Below are positions 10,788 to 22,299 of a DNA stretch of 64,000 nucleotides, in pieces. Origin of the DNA: Mermis nigrescens (lineage: Eukaryota > Nematoda > Enoplea > Mermithida > Mermithidae); assembly GCA_036768485.1 (NCBI GenBank), contig JAVLUZ010000356.1, positions 277,901 to 341,900 on the forward strand, given 5' to 3'. A program made the translations under genes and the position numbers. Each line of letters begins with the position of its first letter. Positions within the stretch are counted from its first letter, which is position 1. The notes below the pieces were generated by a model that saw nothing but the letters and a program-made list of their open reading frames with translations, searched no databases and was not told the DNA's origin.

Positions 10788-11289
10788 GACAATATGTTCC
10801 ACGTTGTTCATTAGGGAACTGAATGAAAGGTGGGTTTTGTCGCAATTGATTTGTATAGCGATTATCATAGCGCAAATTTTGATAATTGGCACGCAAATTT
10901 TGATGGTAATCATTACGATTTTGCCTAAAATTTGGTCGTGCTTGCTTAGATTCAACGCGATTATCATTATTTGCATAATTAGATGAGTGATGTTGACTAG
11001 AGTTACGAAATCACAATTGAAAACGATGTCGATTTTGCAAGTTTGAATGCGATGGCAAACAATTTTGGCGCAAAAAAGAACGCGACTGGCTGCGGTTGCG
11101 AGTCATGGAACTGTTATTATATCGATCGGACTGAGTATAATTATTATTATTATTAGATGCTTCCTGTTGCTGACGCGTAAAACATTTAATGTAGATATGA
11201 CCTGTGCACTTGCAAAAGGTGCAGTACTTATGAGAGGAATTTTCTGGCTTTTCAGCACGCGATGAGCAATCGCGAGCAATCTGGCTCAT
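10788..11289 (-). pseudogene. Ty3/gypsy nucleocapsid region (CCHC zinc knuckle)
   Basis: On the minus strand it contains one retroviral-type zinc knuckle, CTFCKCTGHIYIKC (Cx2Cx4Hx4C, about 11182-11226). Asn/Arg/Gln-rich low-complexity sequence (NNNNNYTQSDRYNN) follows, as is usual for RNA-binding nucleocapsids. It lies in a different frame from the main gag ORF that ends at 11252, so there is a frameshift near 11.29 kb. It is cut off from the protease by the element at 9292-10787. Confidence 0.85.
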
Positions 11290-12781
11290 TTTGGTTAGAT
11301 GTGCGAGATGTATCTCTAGATATTGCGCTTCCTACAGGAGCGGCTGTTACCGATACATACAGTGTTATTGCTTTTCTATCATCCTCAAATTCCTTATTCG
11401 CGAATTCAGCATTTAACACGTTATTCAAAAATTCAGCCAGTGATGCTCTAGGTTTTTTATGATATGCCTCTTTCGAAATGTGCGGTAATAAACCTTGTTT
11501 TAACTGGTGTCGCAATAAATAGTTGAAATGATGCGAGTCGACTTCAAGATAAGGGTCAGCTTTTATTAACTCTTCGCAAAGCGCGAGGTAATAAGCTTTA
11601 ACCGATTCGTTAGGCTGCTGTTTATGTGTCAAAAAACGATTAAAAAGCGTTCCAGCGTCCATTGGACAAAATTCCGCTATTAACGCTTGTTTCGATTTGG
11701 AATAAGATTGTCTTATCTCAGCAGGTAACAAACGGAATAAGTGTGAAGCATAGGGATCGAGAAATGATGACATAAATTTCATGCAATCAGCTTTATCAAT
11801 ATCATAGGTATTGGCAAGCGACTCAAATTCTGCAAGATATCCTCGTATATCAGTTTTATTGGCATTAAGAAACTTTTTATTTGCAATTGCAACTTGCATT
11901 TGTGCTATAAAAGGTCCGCGATTTAAAGAATCAGCGATATGCAATTTGCCATACAAGCCTTCAGATGACGAGTCCGAATTATGGCGATGACGACGTCGGC
12001 GCGATTTACTTTTGTGACGCGAGCGACGACTACGTGGACAATCGTAGCTACTCGTTGAGCTTTCATCAGAAAATTTTACGCGACATCTCCTAGTAGGTGA
12101 CTCAGGCAAAGGCGCGGATTCATTTTCCAAGTTTCCGGTTTCATTATTTATGCCAGATAAGTTTATTTCTAAAGGTTGCATTTCAATATTCGAGGAATGC
12201 AAAATAGGATTAATAGGCAGTATTTCGAGATTTGCAGGATTTGGTACATGATTATTCGGAAGTGTTTTGCCTTGAGGCGGAAAATATTGGAGCGGTGGCG
12301 GATGTAAGCGCTGCTGCGAGTTTGCATTCAAAGAATTAGGTACGAAAGAAGGCGCATTATGATTTAAAGACAGCAACGGCCGAGATCGCGACGTCTGCAA
12401 AATCGATACCGATGGCTGCAAAATTGTAGGTATATGTTCCGAAAAACCCGAGTTTTGCACTGGTTGCAAACCCGTGTTTGTAGGATTTTGTGATAAGTTA
12501 GCTGTCTCAGGTGCGCGATTCGTACAATTTTGAGCGATATTTTCTGGAACAGTTTCCGAAGGTGAGCATGAATTAGATGCGCGGTTGCCGGTGGACAACA
12601 ACAAAGATGCACGGTGCGTACTTTCCGCACGATTCACAATTTGTGCATTAAATTCAGAAAAATTTTTGCTATCGATAGAGTGGTTAACGCGCTCAGACGG
12701 ATTACTTTCAGTGCGATTCAAAACTGGTTGAGGCTTAAGCAATTTGCTTAATTCCATACGCAGTTTACGCATTTCATCCAA
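11252..12781 (-). pseudogene. Ty3/gypsy Gag (capsid) main open frame
   Basis: A 509-codon open frame. The N-terminal half is a low-complexity linker rich in N, S, P and Q. An Arg/Ser tract follows (RRSRHKSKSRRRRHRH), then a Retrotrans_gag-type capsid domain (ADSLNRGPFIAQMQVAIANK through HHFNYLLRHQLKQGLLPHIS). It would form the particle shell. Its upstream end (DEMRKLRMELSKLL) is in another frame from the N-terminal piece at 12792-13307 and the zinc knuckle is in a third, so full-length Gag cannot be made without frame changes. Confidence 0.85.
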
Positions 12782-12791
12782 ATTTTCTTTT

Positions 12792-13307
12792 TTATCTTGA
12801 TTTACGCGCTGTAGAAAGGTCCGAAAATTGTATATGGATAGCTTTTAGCGCTTCTAAGATAAGGTCATTAGTCACACCAGCACTGGCACGAGCATTGTCG
12901 GCATTTCTGCTTGGACTATTATTACTCTCTACATCAGAATTGGCATTATCTGGCTCCGAACTGGTTTCAGGATTATTTGCCATGTTAAGGGTAGTCGTAT
13001 TATCGATAATTGTATTATTTGATGAATTATCGACATTAGGATCCATAATTTGATTGATGCGCGACTGCGTATTACCCAGTATTAACTTGTCGTCAGACTG
13101 CGTAGTACGCACGGCATTTAACGATGTGGGTAATCAATCATTATTCACATTACTATTTGCATCCTTCTTATTCGTATCGTTACTCGCATTATTACTCGCA
13201 CTATTAGAGTCAGCAGGCGTGGTAGGTAATTGGCGAGATGAAGTAGATGGTGTAGAAGGTTTTTTCAATTTAGTAGGCGGTGTCCGCAAAACTTTTTTCC
13301 CTGCCAT
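12792..13307 (-). pseudogene. Ty3/gypsy Gag N-terminal part
   Basis: It begins at ATG 13307 with MAGKKVLRTPPTKLKKPS, followed by an S/T/N-rich stretch. An in-frame TGA at 13134-13136 (codon 58) breaks it. The same frame then runs to 12792 through Asn-rich sequence and FSDLSTARKS. A frame change near 12.8 kb is needed to enter the main gag frame. I chose this ATG because it is the first after the leader and gives a basic N-terminus. Confidence 0.7.
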
Positions 13308-13891
13308 TTTTGGGTATCAAAAACGTCCAAAAATATGACCTTGGGTAAGAGAAATTTCGGTACGTCGAAATTTAGCAAAAACGTACATGTTTCGAATTTG
13401 ACCTTTTTTGCTTTGAAAAACAGGTTTTTCACGTAATTAGTATTTTCCTACGCAAAGCAAGATATACCTGACGTGAAATGAACAAAAATACATGGCACTA
13501 AGCCTAAGGCGCAAGGAACGTACGTGGTTATAAAAGGACGTAGGTAAAAACCTTTTTCACCTAGGTTTGTTACCAAGAGAGAAAAATGATGAATTGTTGC
13601 CAGAGGGTCGACGTTTATAGAAAAAATGCGAGCGTGATAGCTGCCTTCATTGCCAGGGGGTCGATGGAGATGGAAAAATAATGATGACTTTACCACGATA
13701 CACAAAATCTTCACCACGGACGCTTACTTAAATGCGCACTGCCACGATTGCGATCAATACGACAAAAAGGGCAAACAAAATGTTTCACATATTTAGATGG
13801 CCAAAAATAATGATTTTTTGGATCGAAAAATAAATTTTAGATGACTGATCAGTTCGGCTGTAGCTAGCAGTCTCAAAGAGGGACGTTCCAG
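13308..13891 (-). other. Gypsy leader between 5' LTR and gag
   Basis: About 580 bp without an ORF between the LTR and the gag start. Directly after the LTR end (minus strand) the sequence is C then TGGAACGTCCCTC. This begins with the TGG expected of a tRNA primer-binding site, so it is a candidate PBS only. Nothing else is recognised. Confidence 0.5.
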
Positions 13892-14944
13892 TGTACATAC
13901 AGAGCCGCCCTATGTCTACAGAATCAACGTAGAGACGGGTGTATTCACCTTCGGGACTTACTTAGGTACTTAAGTACTTGAATCTGCTCTCAGCGCTGGC
14001 CCCAATCGCGTATTTATAGAAACTTCGATCTTCTGGACCCTTGTAGACCTACGGCGTTGACTCCCTCAGCCCTAATATTGCTGGCCGCACTTTTGTCGGG
14101 AGTCTTCGCAGCTACGCCTTAGGTCCTAGAGTACCTACCTAATCCCGGTATTGCCGCAAGGTCAGTTGACCTATCTCAACCCCACTCAAGTTGATAAACT
14201 AACTTATTTTCGAGGTTCGAATCAATCAGAAATGTTTTTGGTTCCTAATATACGAAGCACACTGAAATTTGAAAACAACACCAATGAGCTCTAAGCTGAT
14301 CAGTCATCATAAATGATTAAATAATATTTTTGACCAATTTTAGGATTGAGGAAAGAATATTGAATTTTGAACAAAATAAATAATCACATGAAATTTACCT
14401 ATTCCTTTCCACCAAGTCTAAAGAAATCCTCGACGACTAGAGCACTGACCTCACCCTTGGTATAAGAAGACCCCTGGGTGGGTTTTTATATTTTTATTCA
14501 ATATGTACACACGGCCTACAGCTGGTAAAGAATAAACAAAATGTTACAACGAATAAAATGAGCAACGAGTCAAATCGTCAAAAGCCAACTAGACTAATAT
14601 CCCATCAGGGGATCGTTACAGTAAAACATAAGTTTAAGACAAACTAACATTAGACAAGATTACTTTTAATTCACATCGAATCTTCTAGAATATGATATGC
14701 GGTAACGAGTAAAACAATTACTATTAGCATACACTTAATTCTGATTTACCGGACAAGTATCTTATTGATTTTTATATTGGTAATTGGGGAATAGCTGAGA
14801 AACTGAAGGCATAGCCACAAGTACACTATCGCGCAATAGCTACTCGTATTTGGCTATGTTAACCGATACAGAACCAAGCTGTTTTTGGCATGGCTTCCGT
14901 GAACTGCTAAAACTAGTTCGCCACGTGTAACTCTCGTAGTTACA
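13892..14944 (-). repeat. Ty3/gypsy 5' LTR
   Basis: About 1053 bp, beginning TGTAAC on the minus strand and ending ...TGTACA next to the gag leader. A second copy with the same ends and clear sequence similarity lies alone at 24135-25178. Shared blocks include TAATATTGCTGGC and GTCAGTTGACCTATCTCAA. Its place immediately before leader and gag makes it the 5' LTR. It cuts a Penelope-like ORF at 14945. Small ORFs inside are shadows. Confidence 0.8.
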
Positions 14945-15853
14945 TTACCATTGGTTCTATCTTAGCCACAAAGTCGTTGCTATTCTTCAGTGAGCAGGCA
15001 ATGTTGTGCTGCAGTGGGTTAAGTATCTTTACCAGATATTTTGACAGAGGATGTATAGTTGTCCCAATGCAACTGACAATTGGTCTAAGTGGTACTCCTG
15101 GTTTGTGAATCTTCGGCAAACCATATATATGTGGTGCTTTGCAGCCTTCCTTGATTTTTCCTCTTTGTCCAGACCTTCTTCCTTGAGCAGTTTCTTCAAT
15201 GCTTGCTCTACCCTGGTAACTGGTGTGCGTTTACCAATGGCCTTGAACTTTGAAGGATCATCAATGATCTGCCACAGCTTATTGTTGTACTCTGTTCTGT
15301 CCATCACCACTGCTGCACGACCTTTATCTGCTGGCAGAATGACTATGGTGTCATCTGCCTTTAGCATTTTAATTGCTCTAAGCTCTGTCTTGCTGATATT
15401 TGCCTCAGGCTTATCAACCCTGTCAATAGCTTGTCTAATCTTTAACCGAAAGTCATCCTTCCGTTCCTGTGGCAGGAAATGGGCTGCACACTCAATAGCT
15501 GTTATGATGTTCTTCATTGGATGTTGACTCGGTGCTATAGCAAAGTTTAAGCCTTTTGCCAGGGCAGTCTGCTCATGATTAGTCAGTGGTCTATGGCTCT
15601 GATTTATAACCACCTTATCCAGGTTGAGGTTCCATTGCCCCTGTCTTGGCAAGAGTCTATCCAATTTTGCCTTCTGCTTCTGTGTTACCATTTCCAGCTG
15701 CCTAATGTACAATCTGTCTACTGAGCCCTTTATCCTCATCCAATGATCATGGGCCATATTCCTCTCTAGGTCTTCTTCCAGTGCCTTCTTGGCATCCTGT
15801 AGACTAGACTTCCTCAGTGTAATCTTTACAAAACCACTAACATCAACTAACAT
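14945..15853 (-). pseudogene. Penelope-like element ORF, N-terminal part
   Basis: On the minus strand the reading frame gives the domain upstream of a Penelope-like RT: LTNHEQTALAKGLNFA, LKADDTIVILPADKGRAAVV, then HIYGLPKIHKPGVPLRPIVS (about 15080-15140) and HPLSKYLVKIL. A 1-bp frame change near 15.13 kb separates the HIYGLPKIHK block from the first part. The RT core with its catalytic Asp residues and the GIY-YIG endonuclease are absent. The ORF stops where the gypsy LTR begins at 14944, so the gypsy insertion probably split it and the rest lies outside the window. Confidence 0.85.
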
Positions 15854-16111
15854 TAATTAAATCTAGTACTAAAAATTAATATGCAGAGTAAAGTTTACAA
15901 AGCCACAGAGTGTAAAGAAAACTTGAGTCGGATTCGTAATTCTGATATTACGATCATCATTTATGAAAAAATTAAGTCTCCACAATGGCCCGAGGACAAA
16001 TAAATCTCAAACGTAAACCACTTTACACCACTGTTGAGTACAAACAAACTGGCGTATTACATTTGGTTTCTGGTTCATTTTTAGATTTGAGATTATGTCT
16101 AGACTCATAAC

Positions 16112-16356
16112 CACACATGGGCGTGGGGGGCTTGGGGGGGGGGTGCAGCCCCCAGAAATTAAAATACCCCCAGAATTCAAATTTTGGAATTTGTTTTTGC
16201 TTTTTAGCGATTTTTTGATGCCATTGGATAGTGCTCGATGAGAAACGTCGAAAAATGGTGTTTTTTCTCCATACGACCACTTTTAAGACCATTTTTTGAC
16301 CTTTGAAAATTTTTCACCCCCCCCATCTCTCAGAATTTCGCTGCTGCCCACCTAAG
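16112..16356 (+). mobile_element. hAT-like MITE family 1, copy 4
   Basis: A 245-bp copy, CACACATGGGCGTGGGG to CTGCCCACCTAAG, with exact 8-bp duplications CTCATAAC at 16104-16111 and 16357-16364. It is nested in the GTGTAAA repeat. Confidence 0.94.
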
Positions 16357-17457
16357 CTCATAACCCAGAACTTGGCAGAAAAATCAAGACATAAACACGT
16401 TTAAGTCCCCCAATTTTTTGACTTTACACCTCCCGAAAAGCTTACTGTTGATGTAAACAAACGCAACCCGCTGTGGCGCGTACCCCTTAGAAAGTATACT
16501 TTAATTTTATCCTATTCGACCTCGCCCGACTTCTGACCAGAGACAGTGGCGAACAAAAAAATGGACAAACACGTATTTTCAACTGTCCACCACATTGTAA
16601 ACTTTAGAAATCTGATCCTAACGCCCCGTTGAGTGTAAATAATTTCGGTTCGGGCCAGTTTGTAGCCCTTTGATTGTAGTACGTTTGTATGTGCTAAACT
16701 TATGTTCCGCAAAATATTTGATATGATTTACCAATCAAAATACGAAAAGTACCTGTTTTTTCGCCCATTTTACACGTCAGATTTCGAACTTTACACCCCC
16801 ATAAACTACTCAATATTACTTTTTTTGAACGCAGCTTGCTTCAACGTGTAGCCCTTTATTTCTATTTTATTCAATTTATCCCAACTCATACCGAAAAGTT
16901 GGCAGAGAAATCTGGGATAAAATCTGTTTTTTTACTCATCCACTAGAATGTAAAGTTTAAACCCCTGGTACTGACTGCGTATGGATTGTAAAAAAGTTTG
17001 CTGATAAGCACAAGATAGCCCTTGATCCGTAGTACATGTCTGTCAGAAAAAATTTCTTTAAACTCATAACCAGAGTTGTTGGCAGACATAAACAACTCGA
17101 AAACTCGACCAAAATGTGTCTTTTCACACCATATTTTCGCACTCCTAACACTCCCATTCGAGAACTTTGGCTAAATTCAAAAAACAAAAAAGTATTATCT
17201 GCAGAAATCCTTTCTCTACAAATCTATGCCATTAAATTGTTCGAAGAGTCAATACTGCGTTGTCCACAAGCCCGGTAAAAAAACCCCCAAAATTCCGCAA
17301 TTGTTATAGCGTTACGCCAAAACTTTACACCTTCTTTACACAGTCAGTTTTGAGTGTAAAGAAAAATCAAAGAAAGACAGGCAACGAATTTTTTTATTAT
17401 CTTCCTTAAAAAAACCGCACCTAGATGTGCTCCGTTATAGCTTTAGGGGGTGCACAG

Positions 17458-17712
17458 CACACCTGGGCGTGGGGGTTTGGGGGTATGCACCCCCAGAAAC
17501 CAAAATACCCCCAGAAATCAGAATACCCCCCAGAATTCAATTTTTGAAATTTATTTCCGTTTTTTTCGCAATTTTTGATGCCAATGGATAGTGCTCGATG
17601 AGAAACGTCGAAAAATAGTGTTTTCATCGCCATACCACCATTTTTAAGGCCATTTTTTGACCTTCAAAAAATCTTGCACCCCCCCCCAGAATTTTCTTGC
17701 TGCCGACGTATG
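17458..17712 (+). mobile_element. hAT-like MITE family 1, copy 5
   Basis: A 255-bp copy with exact duplications GTGCACAG at 17450-17457 and 17713-17720. The homologous place in copy 1 of the host repeat (about 6059-6070, GGGGTGCCCAGGTGTTGGGG) has one uninterrupted GTGCCCAG. This is an empty site that confirms both element boundaries. Confidence 0.96.
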
Positions 17713-17770
17713 GTGCACAGGTGTTGGGGGTACCTAAATATATTATAGGTACGCGCTAACGCGCTACCTA

Positions 17771-18010
17771 TGATTAAATACTGACCCTAAAATAAAATAG
17801 TAAACATAAATTCGGAGTTTTACAAAACGATAAACGAAGAAGCCAGCGGATTACTTAAGCTTAATAGATGAATAAGTCAAATGAAGTGCATGGTTTTGCC
17901 AGGAGAATTGAAAAATTGAAAAAGTCAGCATATCAGAAGATTTGAACCCATCATCCCTTTTTTATATCCACATGCGAGACGGACACGTCAGCCACTGCAC
18001 GAACTCAACA
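17771..18010. other. No gene seen
   Basis: About 240 bp of AT-rich sequence between two copies of the GTGTAAA repeat. Nothing is recognised. Confidence 0.5.
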
Positions 18011-18965
18011 TATTGGCAGATTTTAATACTTAGTCACTTTATACTTTACACTTTTGTGCAACAACCATCGACTTCTAAATGTTTGTGACTGGTTCATATC
18101 TAAAGAAAGTGTATTTTTGGCCTATTGGCAGTCAAGGCCAAAAATACACTTTCTTTAGAAACAACCATCGAGTGTAAAGAAATTTTAAGGTCAGATTCGT
18201 ATTCTACAACTGAGGGGCGACACAACATTTTTAGCAAAAACTGGTCCTCCGCTAATTGTTTGATACCTAATACTCTGGGCGGAAAAATGCTTCTCGGTGT
18301 AAACTTTACACTTGTGCTAATACCGCAAGATTAAGTGTATAGAAACAAAATAAACTAGGATCTGTAACGCTAAGGGCAGGGCACATTTCAAGCATAATTA
18401 GCATGTTCCGCCTACTTAGCGGAGTAGTTAAAGAAAATTCGCTTTTCGTCTCAAACCCTTTACACTAAAACGAACACAGATCAAGAAATATTGCGTAAAA
18501 AAAGAAGAAAAAAGGGTTTTGAGATATTGTTATCCTCTACAGCATAAAATTAGTTGGACTGTACATAAACCAAAAATGAGTTAGATAAGCTAAAGGACAC
18601 GCAAAGAGTAAAAAACCCGTACAATTTACACTTTTGTGCAACAACCATTGAGTGTAAAAAATTCGAAGGTCAGATTCGTAATCTACAGCTCGGGGGCAAC
18701 ATTTTGAAAAAAATTGACCATCCGCAAATTATTTGATTTTTTGGTTTACACTTTACACACTCATTGCTAAATCGGTATTAAGTGTAAACAAAAAAATCCA
18801 CATCGAGTTTTTTAATTATCTATCGTTTAAAAAAACCGCACCGTCCAGGTGTGTGCCGTTGTTGCTGTGAGGGGGGGGCACAAATTTAGCACTCGATGTG
18901 ATGAACATATAAGCAAAAAGGATGGCCAAGTATATTATAGGCAGCGCTATCGCACTACCTATGAT
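18011..18965 (+). repeat. Long GTGTAAA-rich repeat, copy 3 (diverged)
   Basis: Shares TTTACACTTTTGTGCAACAA modules repeated at about 18.05, 18.16 and 18.64 kb. The AAAAAACCGCACC terminal block and the TATATTATAGGCAGCGCTA end (about 18930-18961) correspond to the ends of copies 1 and 2. It contains a perfect 25-bp hairpin at 18099-18159. No ORF of interest. Confidence 0.65.
18099..18159. repeat. Perfect 25-bp inverted repeat with 11-bp loop
   Basis: Bases 18099-18123 and 18135-18159 are exact reverse complements, separated by ATTGGCAGTCA. The arm contains AAAGAAAGTGTATTTTTGGC. The arms are perfect although the surrounding repeat is diverged. Confidence 0.95.
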
Positions 18966-19847
18966 ATTTAGCAACAACTAGAGGCATTCAATTTCACTCT
19001 ACATAAGTTATTTTTAAATTTACTGACAAACACAAATGACCTATGTGATGCGAATATAACATTCGTTTTAAGCATGCACAAGTCAGCAAATGGGGCGGGC
19101 TTATTTGCCTTATTCTGATTGGTCAAAATATTTGTTGGCTTCAAACGCAAAGGTACCAGGAAAAATTTTAAGCAATTACATCGGGACCTAGGACATTCGA
19201 AACGCCTTCCTTTCGTCTACAAGGAACTGTTTTGTGCGTTTCGAAATAATCAGCCAATCAAAAGTAGTTATTGATTTTCTGATCCCTTCCAATTTTCTGT
19301 CCTATCTTATGTACAGTCAGGGTTAGACATTTTCAAACGAAAAAGTACCGAAACAAAAGTTATAAAATTCCTTTAAAGCATATACATATCGATAGAAAGA
19401 TAAATGAGCTTTCTGATTCCGTTTTGTGCTAAGTCGAATTCATAAAACGCAAGGAGCTAGTTGAGAAAAACTGAGATAAAATAGATGTTTTTAGCGTTTT
19501 TGTCGCCTTTTCCGCCCACGGCCGGAATCGGCTCCTATGACACAATAGTGCATTAGGCTCGGGCCGAAACGTCAGCTCATCAAGTCTTATGAGGCCGGAG
19601 CCAACCCCGTCATACAAAATAATAATGCATAAAAAACTTTCACAAATATCTAAACACTAGTAGATTCGAACGTCATCAAACCATCAATATCATCCATCCA
19701 TCGGTTATGTAACCATCTTTACTAAAAAGCCCAAACAAAACGCAAAAATCATAAACACGACTAGATCTTGCTTGTTCCTCGCAGCTGCTAAACATTGCAA
19801 TAAATAGTATACGTTAATTTTGATCACTAAATATACCTACGGTCAGG
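18966..19847. other. No gene seen
   Basis: About 880 bp with no ORF of protein character and no clear repeat. A CGGCCGGAATCGG-type GC-richer patch lies near 19.5 kb. Confidence 0.5.
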
Positions 19848-20030
19848 CCCGTATCCAGGATTAGGCCAGTGAGGAAGGGCGGGGGACTCAACATAAATTG
19901 AGCTATACCTCGAAAAATTTGTTGGGACAGCTCGCAAAAATCACATTTTTCGATGTTTTCGGGGATTCTCCAAGATTTCACACATTTTTCATTTTTGCCA
20001 AAAACTCCATTTTTACGGTGTTTTAAGCTG
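19848..20030 (+). repeat. Left end of a family-4 (CAGGCCCGTATCCAGG) element
   Basis: CAGGCCCGTATCCAGGATTA at about 19848 is the same terminus as in the elements at 43.66, 48.57 and 49.67 kb. No right end was found before the tandem array starts, so it is a fragment or is interrupted by the array. Confidence 0.6.
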
Positions 20031-20710
20031 AAATCTTTAACTCAGATAATACAGAACCCACTGAATAAACCCCCATGCAGCCCAATATTTGGCAAATCGC
20101 AGAAGAAAAAAGAAACATTCACGAAATTTCTCCAATGTAAATGCTCCCAGGTCTATTGTGAAGCCTTTTCATATTTCGTAACTTTTGGTAGGTATGATCT
20201 GCGCAAGCAGATATTTTGTGGAAATTTGAAAATACGATCTGTCGAAATTTGATTAAAGAGTGTGCGAAAATCCGAAAATCAATAAAATCGAATTTTAAAA
20301 TTTTTCATGGGTCTCTCGGATTATTGGGAATACAGAACCCCCTGAATAAACCCCCATGCAGCCCAATATTTGGCAAATCTCAGAAGAAAAAAGAAAAATT
20401 CACAAAATTTCTCAAATATAAATGCTCCCAGGTCTACGGTGAAGCCTTTGCATATTTCGTAACTATTGGCATAATTTACGCAAGCAGATATTTCGTGGAA
20501 ATTTGAAAATATGATCTGTCGAAATTTGATAAAAAATGTGCGAAAACCGAAAATCAATAAAATCGGATTTTTTAAATTTTTCGTGGGTCTCTCGGATCCC
20601 TCCTGAGAAAACAGAACCCCCTGAATAAACCCCCTTGCTGCCAAATATTTGGCAAATCTCGGAAGAAAAAAGAAAAATTCACAAAATTTCTCAAATGTTA
20701 ATGCTCCAGA

Positions 20711-20959
20711 CACACATGGGCGTGGGGGGTTTGGGGGTTATGCACCCCCAGAAGTTGAAATATCCCTCCAGAAATGTAAATACCCCCAAATTTCAAATTT
20801 TGAAATTCTTTTCTGCTTTTTTAGCGATTTTTTGATGCCATTGGATAGTGCTCGATGAGAAACGTCGAAAAATGGTGTTTTTTCGCCATACGACCACTTT
20901 TAGGACCATTTTTTGACCTTTGAAAATTCCCCCCAGAATTTCGGTGCTGCCCAGCTATG
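20711..20959 (+). mobile_element. hAT-like MITE family 1, copy 6 (in array)
   Basis: A 249-bp copy from CACACATGGGCGTGGGG to CTGCCCAGCTATG. It sits at the CTCCCAGG site of the array unit. The duplication has decayed (GCTCCAGA left, CTTCCAGG right). Confidence 0.9.
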
Positions 20960-21239
20960 CTTCCAGGTCTACGGTGAAGAATTCGTAACTATTGGCATAA
21001 TCTACGCAAGCAGATGTTTTGTGGAAATTTGAAAATATGATCTGTCGAAATTTGATTAAAAGATGTGCGAAAAACCGAAAATCAATAAAATCGAATTTTT
21101 TAAATTTTTCGTGGGTCTCTCGGATCCCTCCTGAGAATACAGAAACCCCTGAATAAACCCCCATGCAGCCTAATATTTGGCAAATCTTGGAAGAAAAAAG
21201 AAAAATTCACAAAATTTCTCAAATGTTACTGCTCCCAGG

Positions 21240-21473
21240 CACACATGGGCGTGGGGGATTTGGGGGGTATACACCCCCAGAAATTGAAATACCCCCCAGA
21301 ATTCAAATTTTGAAATTTTTTTTGCTTTTTTAGCGATTTTTTGATGCCATTGGATAGTGCTCGATGATAAACGTCGAAAAATGGTGTTTTTTCGCCATAC
21401 GACAACTTTTAAGACCATTTTTTGACCTTTGAAAATTTTTTCACCCCCAGAATTTCGGTGCTGCCCACCTATG
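21240..21473 (+). mobile_element. hAT-like MITE family 1, copy 7 (in array)
   Basis: A 234-bp copy with exact duplications CTCCCAGG at 21232-21239 and 21474-21481. It occupies the same position in the array unit as copies 6 and 8. Confidence 0.94.
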
Positions 21474-22041
21474 CTCCCAGGTCTACGGTGAGCCTTTTCA
21501 TATTTCGTAACTATTGGCATAATCTACACAAGCAGATATTTTGTGGAAATTTGAAAATATGATCTGTCGAAATTTGATTAAAAAATCTGCGAAAAACCGA
21601 AAATCAGTAAAATCGAATTCTTTAAATTTTCCGTGGGTCTCTCGGATCCCTCTTGAGAATACAGAACCCCCTAAATAAACCCCCATGCAGCCCAAGATTT
21701 GGCAAATCTCAGAAGAAAAAAGAAAAATTCACAAAATTTCTCAAATATAAATGCTCCCAGGTCTACGGTGAAGCCTTTTCATATTTCGTAACTATTGGTA
21801 TAATCTACGCAAGCAGATATTTTGTGGAAATTTGAAAATATGATCTGTCGAAATTTGATTAAAAAATGTGCGAAAAACCGAAAATCAATAAAATCGAATT
21901 TTTTAAATTTGTCGCGGGTCTCTCGGATCCCTCCTGAGAAAACAGAACCCCTGAATAAACCCCCATGCTGCCAAATATTTGGCAAATCTCGGAAGAAAAA
22001 AGAAAAATTCACAAAATTTCTCAAATGTTTATGCTCCCAGA

Positions 22042-22299
22042 CACACATGGGCGTGAGGGGAGTTAAGGGGTATGCACTCCCCAGAAGTTGAAATACCCCC
22101 CAGAAATCAAAATACCCCCCAGAATTCAATTTTCGAAATTTGTTTTTTGCTTTTTTAGCGATTTTTTGAAGTTATTGGATAGTGCTCGATTAGAAACGTC
22201 GAAAAATGGTGTTTTTTCGCCATACGACCACTTTTAAGACCATTTTTTCACCTTTGAAAATTTTTTCACCCCCCAGAATTTCGGTGCTGCCCACCTATG
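22042..22299 (+). mobile_element. hAT-like MITE family 1, copy 8 (in array)
   Basis: A 258-bp copy flanked by CTCCCAGA (22034-22041) and CTCCCAGG (22300-22307). It is at the same unit position as copies 6 and 7. Confidence 0.93.

Larger units (their letters stand above)
15860..17770 (+). repeat. Long GTGTAAA-rich repeat, copy 2
   Basis: It matches copy 1 from about 4.75 to 6.12 kb: GAGTCGGATTCGTAATTCTG, the CCCGACTTCTGACCAGAGA block, GTAGCCCTTGATCCG, and the terminal TAGGTACGCGCTAACGCGC at 17745. It contains two family-1 MITEs (16112 and 17458) that copy 1 lacks at the same places. No coding sequence is recognised. Confidence 0.75.

Noticed and set aside
15051..15527. A 158-codon plus-strand ORF
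   Set aside because: It is the opposite strand of the Penelope-like ORF, whose conserved motifs are on the minus strand.
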